The notes under the pieces: model-generated
Database searches by the model: none
What the model saw: the letters and a program-made list of their open reading frames with translations, nothing else
Told to the model about the DNA's origin: nothing
Program-made: the position numbers and the translations under genes
Part shown: positions 35,931 through 47,930 of the stretch, in pieces
Position numbering within the stretch: position 1 is the stretch's first letter
Layout: the number at the start of each line of letters is the position of its first letter
Assembly: GCF_036417845.1 (NCBI RefSeq)
Contig: NC_089980.1
Coordinates: 111,315,169 to 111,379,168, forward strand
Length of the DNA: 64,000 bases
Reading direction: 5' to 3'
Source of the DNA: Apteryx mantelli
Lineage: Eukaryota; Chordata; Aves; Apterygiformes; Apterygidae

Positions 35931-37917
35931 TAACTACACTGAAATGCATTTTCATGTCAGATTAAGGTATTATATTAATCCTCATTCTTTCTTCTAGAGA
36001 GAACAAAATGATACAACTAGGTCAGGGCTTCGTTCCCTTCTGAGCTGTTGCCGCTCCCTCCATGTGCCTTGAAGTGCAGCCCGAGTGGGAAAGTGACTCT
36101 GCAGAAACAGCCTCCTCTTACACAGCAGGATGAGCTCACCGAAAGCATTTACAGTTTCTAGTCTGTAGAGCATTTTAGCTGACCTAGCATAGCTGTCAGG
36201 ATGGGCTGAATAGCTCTTCAGGCCTCACTGACTGTGTTGACTGAATTTTTCATTGACTATAATGGGAGCTTAGATGCAGCTCCACAAGTAGAGACTCATT
36301 CAGATATGTAAGTGTTGCTGGTATTTGAATGTAGGTATCTTAACAGATAACTGAATCCCAGTCTAGCTATCTTTTTTTACATATATATACTTGCTAAATC
36401 TCTCATTGGTTATGTATGTATTTTATGCTTGACAAAGTGGACACCCATCTTCACATGCAGGGATGGCATAAATTCTCTCACCAGTTTATATATCAAATAA
36501 GCATACTAGACTGATGAGAGTCATTTCTTTGTACTAGATGTTGGGCAGCAGTTGTGTGGGTTAGCAATCTGTGTGTTATTTCTTATTCCCCTTTCTACTG
36601 TGTTTTTAATTTTCCAGAGGCCGTTTTGGACAGTTTGGACAGTTAATACTTCATTGCAGGTTCATTATCTATACCATATACCTCCAAAGCTGAGAACAAA
36701 TGATGAGATGGAAAAGGGAGAAAGCAGAGGTAGAAAAGGGAAATGGTCAGAAAATGTGCTAAGATATTTTAAATTCAACTATTCCTTGCAGACCACTGAT
36801 CAAGATTTATTTTTGTTCTTAAATAATTGTCCAATTCCTAATATAAGCTTGGAGTGCCCTGAAGTAATAGGGCAGGAACTGGAACAAGCCACCACGAAGG
36901 GAAGGTGGCAGTGGAGGGCTGTAACCTCCTCGTTAGAGAACGACAGGACTACTCCGAGAGCCGGCCGGCTTCTGTGGTTTGTGGCTTCAGATAGGAAAGA
37001 GTACCCAAGCAGTATCTGAAGGCATGCCTGGGGACATTGTTTTGTTTTCTGCTTACACATCATCAAATTTTCCTAGTGTTACAGCTTACCTGCTTTGATA
37101 GGAATCCTAACCTTCTGATAAAAAACATATTATGTAAAACAGCAGTGCAGTGCAATAAATAGGTTTTTATACAACATGTGTCACCATGTATGTGCATGAG
37201 TTATTAAAAATTATATTCTGAATTCACATTTAAACCCTAGGATCACAAAAGGGCGCTATTTGTATGCACTTGAGGGCCCACTGAAGAACTGGAAAGCAGG
37301 CTATTGATACTGTATTTCATGACCCCAGTTGGAAAAGCGATCTTGTTCAGGTTATGTAAGAGGCTATTGCTTGTAATCCCTTTCAATGTTTGGACTTATT
37401 TGGAAAATTTAATATTATATGACATGTGCCCAATCATAGTCTTCGAAATTTGAGAAATGGTTCTATCACTATTTAGTATTTAAATTTTAGGAGTTGAGAG
37501 TAAAATCTTCTAAAATAAACATAAGGAGTGCAAAGAAGCATCAGAGAAAGCTTGCTAATGAGGGAGTGGAATGAGAAATTGAATGCAACATCTTATATTT
37601 GGTGTTTTAACTCTTGATTCAGATCTTTATAGGAGTAACCCTTACCAAGATGAAAAAAAAGATCGATAGAACCACAAAAAAAGATGTTCTTTTATTTTTT
37701 CAGAACCAATAGAACCAAGAAAGATAGTTGCTTCCTCCTTCTGCATTTGTGGAGTAATATACTGAATGAAAGCAGGCAACCTTCCTGCTATAAAAACTAA
37801 GACCTAGCTTTAATTAGTGATCTTTATTATTAGTAAGAAAGTATAAGTAGTTTGGAGAACTTAGCTTGAATCCCAGATTTTGGGTTGAACTCCCAGGACT
37901 GGCAGTTAAATAAACAT

Positions 37918-37950
37918 TATTTTTGTTTGTTTTTGTTTGTTTGTTTTTTG
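37918..37950. repeat. TTTG-rich simple repeat
   Basis: Imperfect TTTG/TTTTTG tandem units in a DST intron. A complementary CAAA-type repeat lies near 41225-41250. Confidence 0.8.
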
Positions 37951-39204
37951 GTAAACTGTAGACGTTTGGCATGGAAGTTGCTATAGGAGAAGAAAAAAGG
38001 AAATGATAACAAAAGGGAATAACAATAACAATTTTGATCATTTTTTTAATTAGGACTGTTCTTACAATACAGATGCATATATACCCGTGTATATATATGT
38101 AGCAGAAAGCCTCTCAAAGCTCTCTCTTTCAGTAAGCAGGGGAATTTGATACAAAGAAGTTATTTAATATTTAATTAAACCTGTTTTTTTAGTTCAAGTA
38201 GGTATTTCAACTGTAGAGTTTAATTCTATTTCAGCCTGTCTGCTGAATAGCTGAGAACTGTGGCATCTCGAGAATGGCTGTGAAATGCAGGCATACTAAT
38301 ATCTCCAGGCTTTAGGAATTTGTAGGTTGCATGTATGTGAAAGTTTTGAAGCTTTAAACAGGCAGTAACTGACAATTCAAAGACTGCACCTTGAGGCCGT
38401 TAATTGACAGTGGTAATAGATGACAATTCTTATGTGTACAGAACACTGTCAGAAAGCTTTAAAGCAAGCACATGAAGTTGGATATCCTATCTGAACTTCC
38501 TTTGACTTTGATATGCATTAGCGCACTTGCAAAAGTGCATTTAATCTAAGGGACTCACTGAAATATCTGTAAAAGCATTTGCAAACACAGCTGAGCTCTG
38601 CTGTCATTCCTACCAGTGCCCTGAATACCTATTACTGCCTACTGCTAACTAGCAATTTTTCTGTCATTTGCTGAAGTTCTGCCAGAAGGTAAGCTGGGCT
38701 GCAGTCCAGTGTCCACTGAAGTTGATGCAAAGACATCTGCTGACTTCAGCTGGACATCAAATAATGCACTCTGACTTCTCTTAACTTAATGTTTAGTGAC
38801 TCTGAAAACACATATTTGCTGGAGAGATTAGATTACAAGATTAGGGTTCTGTTATGCAATATATTCTACATAAAGTACTTATATGCTGGAAAAAAATAAC
38901 AAAAAATGTTTGGTTTCAAGCATAAAATAATACATAACATTTGATGAAGGCAGTAGGGATAGCTAAAAAGGTAGAATGGAGGGAAAAGGGCCTGGTAAAA
39001 TAAAAAGGTAAAATAAAAAGTAAAATAAAAGGGCCTGTAAAGAAAAAAGTAAAAACTAAGTTGTTTTTGAAGTTTCAAAGTTTTTTTTGTTTATGAATGG
39101 ATTAGGAATGGGAATGGGCAATGTTATTAGAATGCTTGCAGAGTGTGGCATACTTGGTTATCAAATACTAGAGCATCCCAAAGAAGCCCTGAGAAATGGG
39201 ACAG

Positions 39205-39605
39205 GTGGTTACACATGAAGTTCAGTGTTCATAAATGCAAAGCTGGGTGTATTGCAGAGAAAAATCATTTATCCATTTTATTAATTTCTTAGTGTATGGT
39301 CTCAAGAAAGGACCTTTTGAATTACTCTAGACAATTCATTAAGACCTCTTTCCAATGTACAGCTTGATCAAAAAAAGAAAATAGAGTGAGAAATAAAATG
39401 GAAAATCCAGCAGTGCTATTATCTCTATCAGTAATACAACCTTATATGAAGTATTGGGTACATGAATTATTGGGTTCTAGGAAGAGTGATGTCTGTGAAT
39501 ATGGACATATAAAAAGTGATTGAAAATACTGGAATTATTTCATGTAGAAAGAAGAAAATAGGAGGAAATCCAATAATAAAATAGGTGGAATGATGAATAC
39601 TGTAT
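39205..39605 (+). mobile_element. Ancient CR1/L3-like LINE fragment (decayed)
   Basis: The stretch keeps the order of motifs seen in CR1-type 3' ends: a TGAAGTTCAGTGTTCATAAATG segment comparable to the NFS-x-DKCK region, then a part comparable to the region before the YEERL motif. It has many stops and indels. The assignment is by eye and tentative. Confidence 0.3.
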
Positions 39606-41224
39606 CAAAGGTGGGTCAAAACCTTCTGGCCATCATGGGTGGGATCTATCTTAATTAATTGTGGGCACTTACAGTATAGATGTCTACAAGTGAGCTAGTC
39701 AACCTGGGCTCCATTTGTGGCTGATGGAGAGAATGGCTCATCTGACCTAACAGGTGAGTTTTCTCCTAGACATTGCTGACTTCACTGGCCCTAAAGGGAG
39801 CCTAGGGAGACTCGCTGAGGTTTAGTCAAAGGAAACCCAGCCCATGTTTCTGTATGGTGAGACTCTGGCACATGCCACCCAGGTTTGGAATATTCAAAGC
39901 TGGTTGAGTTGTATCTTTAAGGAAGAATACCTGATAGTGTATATCTTCATGCAATTATGTTAATGTTTAGAAGAAAACAGATGTTTTTAAAAACATCTAT
40001 TTAAAGTCTTACTTGTTTGGTTTGCCTCATTTCATAATTTTATAGGGATAAAAATGAGCCAGGCACTAGGGTCTAGGAATGAGCAACTCTGTCAACCCAA
40101 AGAACAAGAAAAGGTTTGTCACTGTCTGGTGGCACAGCATTCGCATGACAGAGGAAACTGCAAATTGCTGAACAGTGGGAGAGCAACCCTGTATTGCATG
40201 GATGATTTTAACATCTCTAGTGTTTTCTCCGGCACTTTAGTCTCAGATGGTATGTTGTGAAGTCTCTGAATATTTTGTAATATCTTTCTGCTCTCCTGTG
40301 AGCTCTGGCTTAACATCTAAAATAATGTACTTGTGTCATTTTCACATTTTTAGTTTGATTGCCTTACTAGTAAAACAAGTTTTCAATTTTGGGTTCAACT
40401 GAAGGATAAGTAACATAGGTAATGACACAGAAGGTGTCTGGTCATTTCATTGTTGAGAAGAAATCACTGACTGTTCTAGTTTTGTATTAAGCATACTAGC
40501 CGCACTCACATATACTACATTACTTTTTGACAGTGTGTTTCTCTTTACGCCTGTCTTCATTTTTTTTATTACCAAATTGTAAAATATTCCAGATTTGGGT
40601 TTTTGCTTTGGCAAACTCTCATTGCAGGAATGAGTAAGCACTTCAGGTTTTGGCCTAAGGACTCTGCCCTTGTAACATTATCTTTGTGATAAGGAATTAA
40701 TTTCCCACCTGAAATCATGATCCTCTGCCTTTATCACATTATAATCCTCTCCAGGGCAACCATTTGTGATACAGCAGACAGATTATGACTTCAAGTGATG
40801 AATAAGCTTCAGTGACAGAAGCAGATGAGCTTATAAAGAGATAAAGATCCCATTTTCTTGCTGGTAATTAACAGCAAAAGAGAAAAAAAACATAAAATAC
40901 AAATGAGAAACATTGTCTATAAGTAGACTTTTCAGGAAGTCCAGGGTGAGTTTTCAATATTGAAACATAGTATTCAATTAGTAAACCTTGAGGTATTTTG
41001 AGGCAAAGTCATTCAGTGAGAGAGATCCACGTTCTTAAATCCCTCTTTGGCATGCGGCTCTAAGCACTCTTAGAGCTGCTTAGCTTCAACCAAATTCTTC
41101 TGTTACATAAACATACTTTCCCAAAGAGTTTTATCTAGCTAATGGGGATGAGAATATGGTAAGGGAGTAACTGAAGTGCAGTGTATATAACCAGGCTTTA
41201 TACAATAGCTATTATTTGTTAAAA

Positions 41225-41250
41225 AAACAACAAACAAACAAACAAACATA
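41225..41250. repeat. (CAAA)n simple repeat
   Basis: A run of CAAA units, short and imperfect at the left end, after an A run. Confidence 0.85.
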
Positions 41251-43204
41251 ATTTGTTTAACATTTAGAAAACCTCTTTTGATTTCAGAATACAAAATAGT
41301 TTTGCCAATTATTTTGGTCTGTTATAGAATATTTTTCTGCTATAGAATAATTCCTGATGCACACTAATGTTTTTTGCAAAAAGAAAATTTCCGCAACAAG
41401 TAAGCTATATAATAGTAGGCTCCTTGTATTGTGTTATTTTCTGTCATCCTGATTGGCTTTAGTATCACTTTGAATAGTTTGACATTGTATTTGTTATTTA
41501 TTTTACAGTATACATGAAAAGAAAATGGGGCAAAATATTTTCCCATTGCAATAGTATGACAGAGTATGTCTCCGATTTACATCTTTGAACATTTAGAGAT
41601 CTTAAACCCACACAGTCTATTGGCTGCAGTGGGTTCTGCTATGCTGCTTGTGTTAGTGGATATGGGCAGGGTCCTGCTTTCATTAAAGATACAAGGAATC
41701 CAAGTCTGCTCCCACCTGTACCTTGAACAACCGTCTTTAGCTTCAGTAGAATAGGAGGGATCATAATTAAAGATTCAGGAAATTTTGGCCGAATCCTTTC
41801 AATAACTAAAATAACTGTCTCTTTTAATGTCCAGAATAGTCTTCCCTCACAGTGTCATGAACATCAGAGCAGTAAATCCAGTTTGCACAGGGAACCCAAA
41901 GTCTGGCATTTCTGCCTTTTAATTGCTTGAATCTATGAACTTAATATTTTAATGTAACTTTTGTATACTGATTTCCTAATTAAAAAAAAAAACAAAACAA
42001 ACTAAAGCAGGGAAAAAATGGAACACTAGGTTCATATGAAAATATATTGCTCCCACATCGTTTCCAATTGACAGGGACTCAGAATATTTAGATTCATGCC
42101 ATAGATTGCCTCAGTTTTAACTAAAAATCTCAGCTTGTAGAAGGTAATTACTCTTCTATGGCCCAGCCATTCCTGAGTGCTGAATGTGCTGCATAAGGAC
42201 TTTAGTATAGATATTTTACTAGAAAGCAGAGGAAGGTAGAAAATTAGGAACTGTTGGATCTGTTTTTGGTTCTGAAAGGGTTTTAGTCCTTACACTGCAG
42301 ACAGTATCACTGAGGACATAGATTTGGCTCATTTATTCTGAAAGCTGGTATGATTAAGTGAATGAAACTCTTACTTACAACCTGGCCAGGTGTAATAACA
42401 TTTTATGTTATATTCAGCACAAGTGATGCATGGCAGGTTCAAGCATGCTCATGATGACTGGCAGGGAGGGAACTTAGTGAAATGAGAAGATGCTCATTGT
42501 ACATGGTCTGCAAGTAGCAATATAGGGCTGACATTATATCTGTCATTAAATGAGAGATTCTGGATGATGTTCAGAGCTTTTCACAGCAAACCTCTAAAAA
42601 GCATCTGTGAAGGGCATTTTTTCCTGAATTTATTAATTTGGCCAAATACGCCTATATTTTCCAGATGACAGCAAAAGACAGCTCTCTGTCTTAGTTATTT
42701 TATTCCAAATGGTAAGGTCCCCCCCCAAACTGGCAGTTTCAGAACTCTTAAAAAGAAAAATTAGTCACAATTGATACTTGCAAGCTACCAATTTTTCTTT
42801 ACTTTTATTCTCAGAAAATAAATGTATCTTTTTGCTCACACTCCCTAAAACAATTCCTCATGAGGCCAGGAATAAATCTGAAAAATTTTAATTATAAATT
42901 TTAAACTACAACTTTTTAGTTATAAATAACTAAAATATGGGCTTATAAAGAAAAGCATCATGAGTTATTGCTGCTAGCTGTGTCAATAATGTCTATAATT
43001 GAGGTATATAAAACAAATGTTATATTTACAGCACTCAGAAATGTCCCTTTATTGCTACACGCAGTATATATGAACATTATTTAAAATGAGTATGCTTGTA
43101 TCTCAAATTCTTGTCATCATTACAATCCTGTGTGATGTTTCTGTTGTTACATAGCTGCATTCTGGAAGATGTCAAACATTGTGATTGCTTTTGCTGTGTC
43201 ACAG

Positions 43205-43393
43205 GGCTTCAGATCAAGTCCTCGTCATGCCAGAAGACGTGTAGCAGCTCGCCTCGAAGAAACACAGCCTATAGTGGAAGCTCATCACCTAAGTGAGCAG
43301 GAAACTTCTGTAAGAAAAAGAAAAATCAAGAAAAGCAGCCGAGTTCAACCAGAATTTTATCATTCTGTTCAAGTTACCCCAACAAGAAAACCT
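43205..43393 (+). CDS. DST: Dystonin, membrane isoform: third coding exon
   Basis: 63 codons between acceptor TGTGTCACAG and donor GTAAGT, phase 0 at both ends. It encodes GFRSSPRHARRRVAARLEE through EQETSVRKRKIKKSSRVQPE to PTRKP. Human has an alanine run after RRRV that is missing here; otherwise the basic segments and the VQPEFYHSVQ motif are retained. The strongly basic KRKIKKSSR stretch may serve as a nuclear or membrane-surface signal (inference). Confidence 0.96.
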
Positions 43394-44209
43394 GTAAGTA
43401 TCTTGCTTCTAGGGATAAATGCTACTCAGAATATATTACAGAGGCATGGAATATAATTCTAATTTTTGCACCATTCATGTTCTGCTTCTCAATTTAAAAA
43501 ACTTTTTAGTCCTCATGTTCGGTGAATGTAGATCTAAGTTTGCTAGACTGTATTCAGTGTTGATGTATGACTCTCAAAATTCAGATATAAAGAGTTTTTT
43601 TTAATTTTTTATTTAATATTCAGTCTATATTCAATATTTAAATCAGATATTTTAGTCGATAGCTTTATGCCAATAGTATTTAACAGATTTTTTTATCACA
43701 ATTTATTGAAATTCCTCTCCCAAATAGATTTACCAGTGATTCTATGTACTGAACCAAATCAATACTAGGTAAAATTTTGAGGTCTCTTCTGCTGCATACA
43801 GTATTGCCAATCTTTATGCTCAACATATGCAATTTCTAATGTGGATTTATGTAGAGATACTTCTTGCAAACAGCATTTCTCTTCTTACTGGGAGTTGGTT
43901 GCTTTGATGCATTTATTAACATATCTGTGCCAATGATAAGCAGCTTGAATGACTTCTACTAAGCCAGTACTATTAAAAAGTACCATGAGGCACACCCTAA
44001 TAAAGATCATCTCCAGGTTGTTCCAACCAAACTTAATTGTCCTGGCTATCTCTTAAACCAGCACCAAGAATTATCAGTAAGCTCTGAAGTCTGAAAAATG
44101 ACTCCCCTGGCGGAAGTCATTGCCTGAGAGAGCAAGAAACTTCAGAAAAGAAGTGAAAGAACTGCCGATGCCAGCCAGAATTTCTGCCTTTTAGCTGATA
44201 CACTCAGTT

Positions 44210-44645
44210 TCTTTCCCTTTACTTCACCGCTCCCCAGTTTTCATCTCTTCTCTCATGCTTCTACTTCTCTTTATTTCTCTTACTCCGGTCCTGTTCCAAT
44301 CATTTGATTTGATTTCAGCAATTTGTCTTCTGCTCTTCCTAAAACCTTTTCCTCTTCTTCTCTACCACGTACCTTTTACTCCCATCCTGTCTTGCTCTCT
44401 AGTCTGCTTTGTATAACTGGTATTCTTACCAGGTCTCCAGCCTCCAACGACTTGCTCGTCTCTATTCATTACTTGCTTCTGGTCCTTTCCCCCTTTGCTG
44501 TCCTTCCTTCATCTCTTCTGTCTCCTCTATTATTTTCCATTCCTCTCCCCCCTTTTTTTTTTTTTTGGATTGCCTTTTCTGTTTGGTTTTTCTTAATTTT
44601 ATTCTGTGCCTATGCTGAGACTATTTTCAACTGCCATGGATTACC
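44210..44645. repeat. Pyrimidine-rich block, possible decayed repeat
   Basis: Plus-strand C/T-rich DNA including a T run near 44554-44567. The open frames at 44323-44676 and 44409-44618 are Ser/Leu/Phe low-complexity products and not taken as genes. Confidence 0.35.
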
Positions 44646-45156
44646 AGCATGGGGAAAAGAGCATCAGTGGTGCTGAATTAAAGAACTAACAATATGGAAA
44701 TGGAGTAAGGAGCAAAATGAGATGTGAAGCATGGGTCAGTGAAGCTATCAAAGCCCTGCTTTTCCACAAAGCCTGTAACACATGTCAGGGACCTTGGGAC
44801 CAGCAAAGAAAAAAAAGTGAAAGAATAAAGAAGTGGAAGTATTACTGTAAAACTTTATTTTTATCTTTTTTCATGGATCTGTGCTGTTTGATAAGACCTA
44901 CTACTGAAACAGTATTAAATCCAAAATTTAAAGAAAACTTCCCTTAGTGTTGTCTCCATTACGTCACTGTTTTGAGACTGCTTTTGCAGTATATCTTTTA
45001 CACAATGTTATATGGCTCTCTTAATAGCCTTTGGTTCTAAAGCTTTGACAGATGCACATTATACAAAAAAGAATAAATCATTGTTATTGGACTAGAATCC
45101 AGAAAACATAAGTCACCAGTTTCCTTTCTCATGGACATTCTAAGTTATTCTGAAGG

Positions 45157-45174
45157 CATCATGACGTCATGATG
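45157..45174. promoter_or_regulatory. Perfect 18-bp palindrome with full CRE
   Basis: CATCATGACGTCATGATG is fully self-complementary and centred on TGACGTCA, the consensus site for CREB/ATF and related bZIP dimers. It lies in AT-rich intron sequence away from any CpG island. Regulatory use is inferred from the motif. Confidence 0.5.
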
Positions 45175-47881
45175 ATAGCATGAGCAAGGTTCGGGCCATG
45201 ACAAATCTCTGCAGCGTTGTGAAGCTCCACAGGATTCATCCATCCCTCTGCTTTGCAGAGCTTTGTCTCACTTAGTCTTAACGTCTCAAATATGACACTT
45301 GTGGCCCTGTCTTTGTACAGTTTTACATTGGAATGATTCAGTGCTAAAAATGCTCTTGTTGCTCTGCATACATTTTTTCCATTATTTTTTCCTGTTACTC
45401 CTAGTAATAGCCACTTGAACCACTTTAAATAAATCATCTGTTTTCTTGATGTTTGCACTATGGAAATATTTGTAGGCAGCTATGGCCATACCCTGCTTAG
45501 TCATTACTTGAAAAATGATGTATGATCTCTGTTTATTAGCAGATTTAATTTCTCCTCATTTCTTCTTCTGATCATTTTTTTTTTCCTTCTTCTGCTTTTT
45601 TGCTCCTATTTTCCTTCAGGAGAGAACTGTATTTCTAAAGTAGCCATGAAACAGCCATATGGAAAAGTTTTTATTTGCTCCAGGATGTTTTTGAGTATTT
45701 GGCCTTAAAATATGTTAGCCTGCTTTGCTGCCATATTAAGCTCTATGCTTAAGCATTTTGCAAATATTTCTTTTAAAGTTTTGTCATAGGTTTAAATACT
45801 AGATTTTTTTGTTCCTGCTATTTTAGGTTATTTTTCTCTACATGTACTTGCTTGATTTTGTTCCATATAAATCTTGATTTTGCAGTTTCCTAGACATGAT
45901 TATAATTATTTCAGTTTGCTTGGATTATTTCTCACTTCCTATGTAGTAATCTCAGAGCTTTCCAGTCTTGTTCCTGATCTTGTCAGGACTAAATTATGCA
46001 TAATTGTATGTATGGGAGTAATCCTCTTGAAGACAATAATTGCTGTCTGTGCAAATCTACATGAACAGATGTTTGCAGAAATATAACATTAGTTTCCTCT
46101 GAAAATTTTATTATTTTTTACACCTTCCAGGTCATTAACAAAGACATTAAATACATTTTGTCCTAGCACTGATCCTTATCAGACAGAGTTCCTAGCCATT
46201 TTCACTACATTTTATTCATTTTACTGCAATGCAACATTAAAATATTGTTGTGTAGCTTACCTCTTTTATGACATAGTGTTAAATCTTGTGTCCTGAGGGT
46301 CATCTCCCCAGTGGCAGCTGTATTACTTGTGCTGATATTCTGTATAGGTGACAGTTTTATCTTATGTCAGCTTCACACCAAGAAGGGTATACATATCTCT
46401 TAGCAAAGATTGCTTTGAATTTTTGAACACAATGCAGAACTCTTGGAAAAGAAATAAGACTGTCTTTTCTAAATTAGCATGGTTTCATGCGAGTTAAAGG
46501 AGTGATTCCTATCACTCCTTTCAAGAATAAGGTAGCAGTTACGTTTTTCTGAAGGTGTTGAAGGATATGTAAAAAGTCTCCTGCTGTGTCTTCACTGTTG
46601 TCTAGGGTTACTTCTCAGGAGCTAATTTTAGACTGTTAAAATCTTGTTTTTTTAATTTCAAGCATTTGCAAAAATGTTCTGTATTTTAAATAGTGGTCTA
46701 ATTTGAAGCAACAGTGTAGAACCCTATAAATTTTTAATAGGTGTTTTTTCCTGTGTTGGCATGGAACCAAAAGATTACCTTGTTTTTTTGTAAAGATATC
46801 TGGCTTCTGTGCTGTGGGGTCAGTTAGACACACAAATCTCCCAGACTGTAATTTCACCTCTATGACTAAATACTTAGTTGGAAACAGATGGTGTCAAAGC
46901 AGTGTCTTTTGACATCTCCATTGTTAAACAGTCTGAAGGGCTTCACGGTTGCCTGACACATAATCATGCTGCCAGCAGCATTATTTAAAATCATGAGATG
47001 TAGTACCAAAATTTGCACTTGAGTTTGTCATAACAGGATCATTATAAGCAATGAGACAGATAAGACTATAGAGATTGGGGCACAAATAAGCCTGGTCCCT
47101 TCACTTTCAGATGCACATGTTAAAAAAACCCCGAAGTGAGCAGCCTCATGTAGCTCCACTGGGAACTGCTCCCATGACTGAAGTGAAGCTTGCACTGTGA
47201 GGGCTCTGATAATGCAAATTTGAAAGCAAAGTTAATCAGTTTGTAATGCTTCTGAAACCATGAGCTGTTGCATCCATAGCCTTATTCAGCTATCCTGTTT
47301 TTATGTTTTTAAATTTGGATTAAAAAAATTATGAGAAAAACAGTATTACAATTCTGTAAGAAAAACACTTATGGGAGTTTTTAAACATCTGATACTGAAT
47401 CTTTTATAGAAGAAATCTGGCTTGTTAGCTGTCATTTAGCTTACTTGAGATGAAATTTTCACATGGGTGAAATTGTTCTACAGGGTTTTTTTAGGTGTTT
47501 TTTATGTCTCATTAAATAATTTTCATTTCATTTTGCTAATTTCCCTTTATTCTTAATTTGGTGCTAGTTACTAGTTTTCCAATACCATGATGCACTTTAA
47601 CTGATATTTAAATGACCTGAAAGAGACCTCATATACAAATTACTCATCACCCTGCACAAACCAGGGCTAATTCCAAGCTATTTAATCTATAGATCACTTT
47701 CCTAGCTTCTATTCTTTTGAGGCATCTGCTTCTGTTGGATTATGTCTCTTTTGAATCATATTTAGAAGCAAATATGGCAAAGCATTGTAATATCATCTTT
47801 CACCTTGAGTATTATTAACATTATATGAATGTTCTCAAAATGTATGACAAAGCTGTGAGCTCCCAGGCTCTGTGCATACAT

Positions 47882-47930
47882 ACACACACACACACACTCA
47901 CTCACTCACTCACTCACTCACTCACTCTCA
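47882..47930. repeat. (CA)n(CTCA)n compound microsatellite
   Basis: About eight CA units run into about eight to nine CTCA units, in a DST intron. Confidence 0.95.

Larger units (their letters stand above)
28939..43204 (+). other. DST: DST intron 2 (about 14.3 kb)
   Basis: AT-rich intron. It contains a TE-like GC-richer segment (about 33960-35930), a decayed LINE-like stretch (about 39205-39605), a copy of the GGGAGCTTAGATGC repeat near 36260, and stretches that look like conserved regulatory DNA (near 30.9-31.05 kb and 38.2-38.56 kb). No further coding exon is recognised; the 155-codon open frame at 36552-37019 shows no known domain. Confidence 0.7.

Noticed and set aside
36552-37019. 155-codon plus-strand open frame in a DST intron
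   Set aside because: Hydrophobic start and unrelated remainder. No recognisable family and not in phase-compatible exon context.
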